Source: Metaclostridioides mangenotii
Lineage (GTDB): Bacteria > Bacillota > Clostridia > Peptostreptococcales > Peptostreptococcaceae
Length of the DNA: 64,000 bases
Assembly (NCBI RefSeq): GCF_017873185.1
Contig: NZ_JAGGJX010000001.1
Span: forward strand, 744,001 to 808,000
Reading direction: 5' to 3'
Part shown: positions 63,009 to 64,000 of the stretch, piece after piece
How positions within the stretch are numbered: position 1 is the first letter of the stretch
Layout: each line of letters opens with the position of its first letter
Notes under the pieces: generated by a model
Seen by the model: only the letters and a program-made list of their open reading frames with translations
The model's database searches: none
Told to the model about the DNA's origin: nothing
Program-made: the position numbers and the translations under genes

Positions 63009-63282
63009 ATTCAACACTCCTTTTAGTCCAACACTTAAATGCTGCATATTTTGTATAACTTTGATTTTAGCAAATTTGCACTTACATATCAATTGAGTAA
63101 ATAATCAGTTAACATATTTTCAACTTTTTCACATTATTAATATACCTAAAAATTAAATATTAAACCACTACTCACTAAAACTTACATCTTAGTGGTACTT
63201 TCAAATAAATCTATAAAAACATATACTTTATTAAGACGATCAAATAAAAAAACTTTAAAATTAAAATAGTTGGAGGTAAATT

Positions 63283-64000
63283 ATGAAAATAGCAGTTATA
63301 ATGGGTGGTATTTCTTCTGAAAGAGAAGTTTCTTTAAATTCAGGAAATGAAGTTTACAATAATTTAAATAGAGATAAATACGATGTTGTAAAAATAATAA
63401 TAGACGATAAAAAAGATGTATTCACTAAAATTACAGATGATATAGATTTTGCACTTTTAGCACTTCACGGTAAATTCGGTGAAGATGGGTGTGTTCAGCA
63501 CCTTTTAGAAACTATGGATATACCTTACTCAGGATGTGGATCACTTTGCAGTGGTATGTGCATGGATAAAAACGTAAGTAAAAAAATGCTTAGAGATTCA
63601 AACTTACCTACTGCTCCATGGACAGTTGTAAAATCAGTTGACGAGATTGACTACGATTTTATAGAAAACATGGGTTATCCTGTATTTATAAAACCAAACT
63701 CTGGTGGATCAAGTGTAGCTACATTCTTTGTAAAACACAAAGATGATGTTGAAAACGCAGTAAAAGAAGGACTTGAGGTCGATGAATTTGTAATGATAGA
63801 AAAATATATACCAGGTGGAGAATTTACTTCATTTGTATTAAATGGAGAGGTCTTCCCTACAATATCTATAAAATCTGATTCTGAGTTTTTCGACTATGAA
63901 TCAAAGTACTCTCTTGATAACGGAGCTACTGAAGAAGTTGTATACCTAGACGAGGATCTTCAAAAGAAATTAAACAAAATATCTGAAGAGTGTTGGAAAA
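63283..64000 (+). CDS. ddl: D-alanine--D-alanine ligase (partial, 3' end outside window)
   Basis: The frame is open from ATG at 63283 (TTGGAGGTAAATT upstream) to the window edge, 239 codons. It starts MKIAVIMGGISSEREVSLNS, the typical Ddl N-terminus. ALHGKFGEDGCVQHLLE, SGCGSLCSGMCMDKNVSKK, YPVFIKPNSGGSSVAT and EFVMIEKYIPGGEFT are Ddl ATP-grasp motifs. The enzyme makes D-Ala-D-Ala for peptidoglycan in the cytoplasm. The C-terminal metal- and ATP-binding region is not in the window. Confidence 0.93.
   Translation, partial: MKIAVIMGGISSEREVSLNSGNEVYNNLNRDKYDVVKIIIDDKKDVFTKITDDIDFALLALHGKFGEDGCVQHLLETMDIPYSGCGSLCSGMCMDKNVSKKMLRDSNLPTAPWTVVKSVDEIDYDFIENMGYPVFIKPNSGGSSVATFFVKHKDDVENAVKEGLEVDEFVMIEKYIPGGEFTSFVLNGEVFPTISIKSDSEFFDYESKYSLDNGATEEVVYLDEDLQKKLNKISEECWK

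Overview
ORGANISM. The window is AT-rich and Gram-positive, with strong AGGAGG-type ribosome binding sites. It carries spore genes (cotE, pdaA-like), CWB2 cell-wall-binding repeats and a complete lysine-to-butyrate fermentation cluster. This fits an anaerobic spore-former of the Peptostreptococcaceae (Clostridioides / Paeniclostridium / Romboutsia neighbourhood). The genus cannot be fixed from the sequence alone. MAIN RESULT. The spore-coat gene cotE (N-terminal peroxiredoxin plus C-terminal GH18 chitinase, as in C. difficile) is present in three pieces on the + strand: 11927-12447, 18566-19272 and 51740-52540. Two intervening DNA elements separate them, of 6,132 bp and 32,478 bp. Each ends in a large serine recombinase gene (17019-18536 and 50191-51717) whose stop codon lies 22-29 bp before the right-hand junction. 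Each is bounded by a short direct repeat: 14 bp identical for element 1, and 11 bp with one silent mismatch for element 2. Joining the pieces at these repeats restores one uninterrupted frame of 667 codons. The architecture matches the sigK skin element and the SPbeta/spsM system, where a recombinase removes DNA from the mother-cell chromosome during sporulation. Here there are two elements in one coat gene, and the larger one carries the lysine-fermentation pathway. LAYOUT. 1-11.8 kb, mostly minus strand: a partial nucleotidyltransferase, a polysaccharide deacetylase lipoprotein, a CAP-domain protein, a MORN-repeat protein, a YitT transporter-like protein, two TPR/membrane proteins, an aldehyde dehydrogenase, a Fis-type regulator and a VanW protein. 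11.9-12.5 kb: cotE piece 1. 12.4-18.6 kb: element 1, a decayed prophage-like segment (frameshifted holin, RusA remnant, broken DUF2975/XRE pair) that also holds an intact XRE regulator, a YxeA-like protein, an Arg-Asp repeat Cys-rich protein and recombinase 1. 18.6-19.3 kb: cotE piece 2. 19.3-51.7 kb: element 2. It holds a Rieske-FAD oxidoreductase, an SDR lacking its catalytic lysine and a PQQ-type sugar dehydrogenase. Next come the lysine cluster (crt, hbd, LysR, thl, bcd, etfBA, kal, kce, CoA-transferase, kdd, kamA, kamB, kamC, kamD, kamE, antiporter) and a WxL/CWB2 surface-protein cluster. Two small genes and recombinase 2 complete it. 51.7-52.5 kb: cotE piece 3. 52.7-64 kb: ordinary chromosome with RNase H1, a PdaA-like deacetylase, a divergent MerR/MATE pair, Dph6-like, YdcZ-like, a radical SAM protein, a PLC-like protein, a HAD phosphatase, cinA and the start of ddl. 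HOW IT WORKS TOGETHER. The lysine genes encode L-lysine -> beta-lysine -> 3,5-diaminohexanoate -> 3-keto-5-aminohexanoate -> 3-aminobutyryl-CoA + acetoacetate -> crotonyl-CoA -> butyryl-CoA, with CoA-transferase, thiolase and the reductive butyrate genes closing the route. If element 2 leaves only the mother-cell chromosome, the spore keeps the pathway, so such an element can carry vegetative metabolism at no hereditary cost. That excision happens, and when, is inferred from the sequence and not shown by it.
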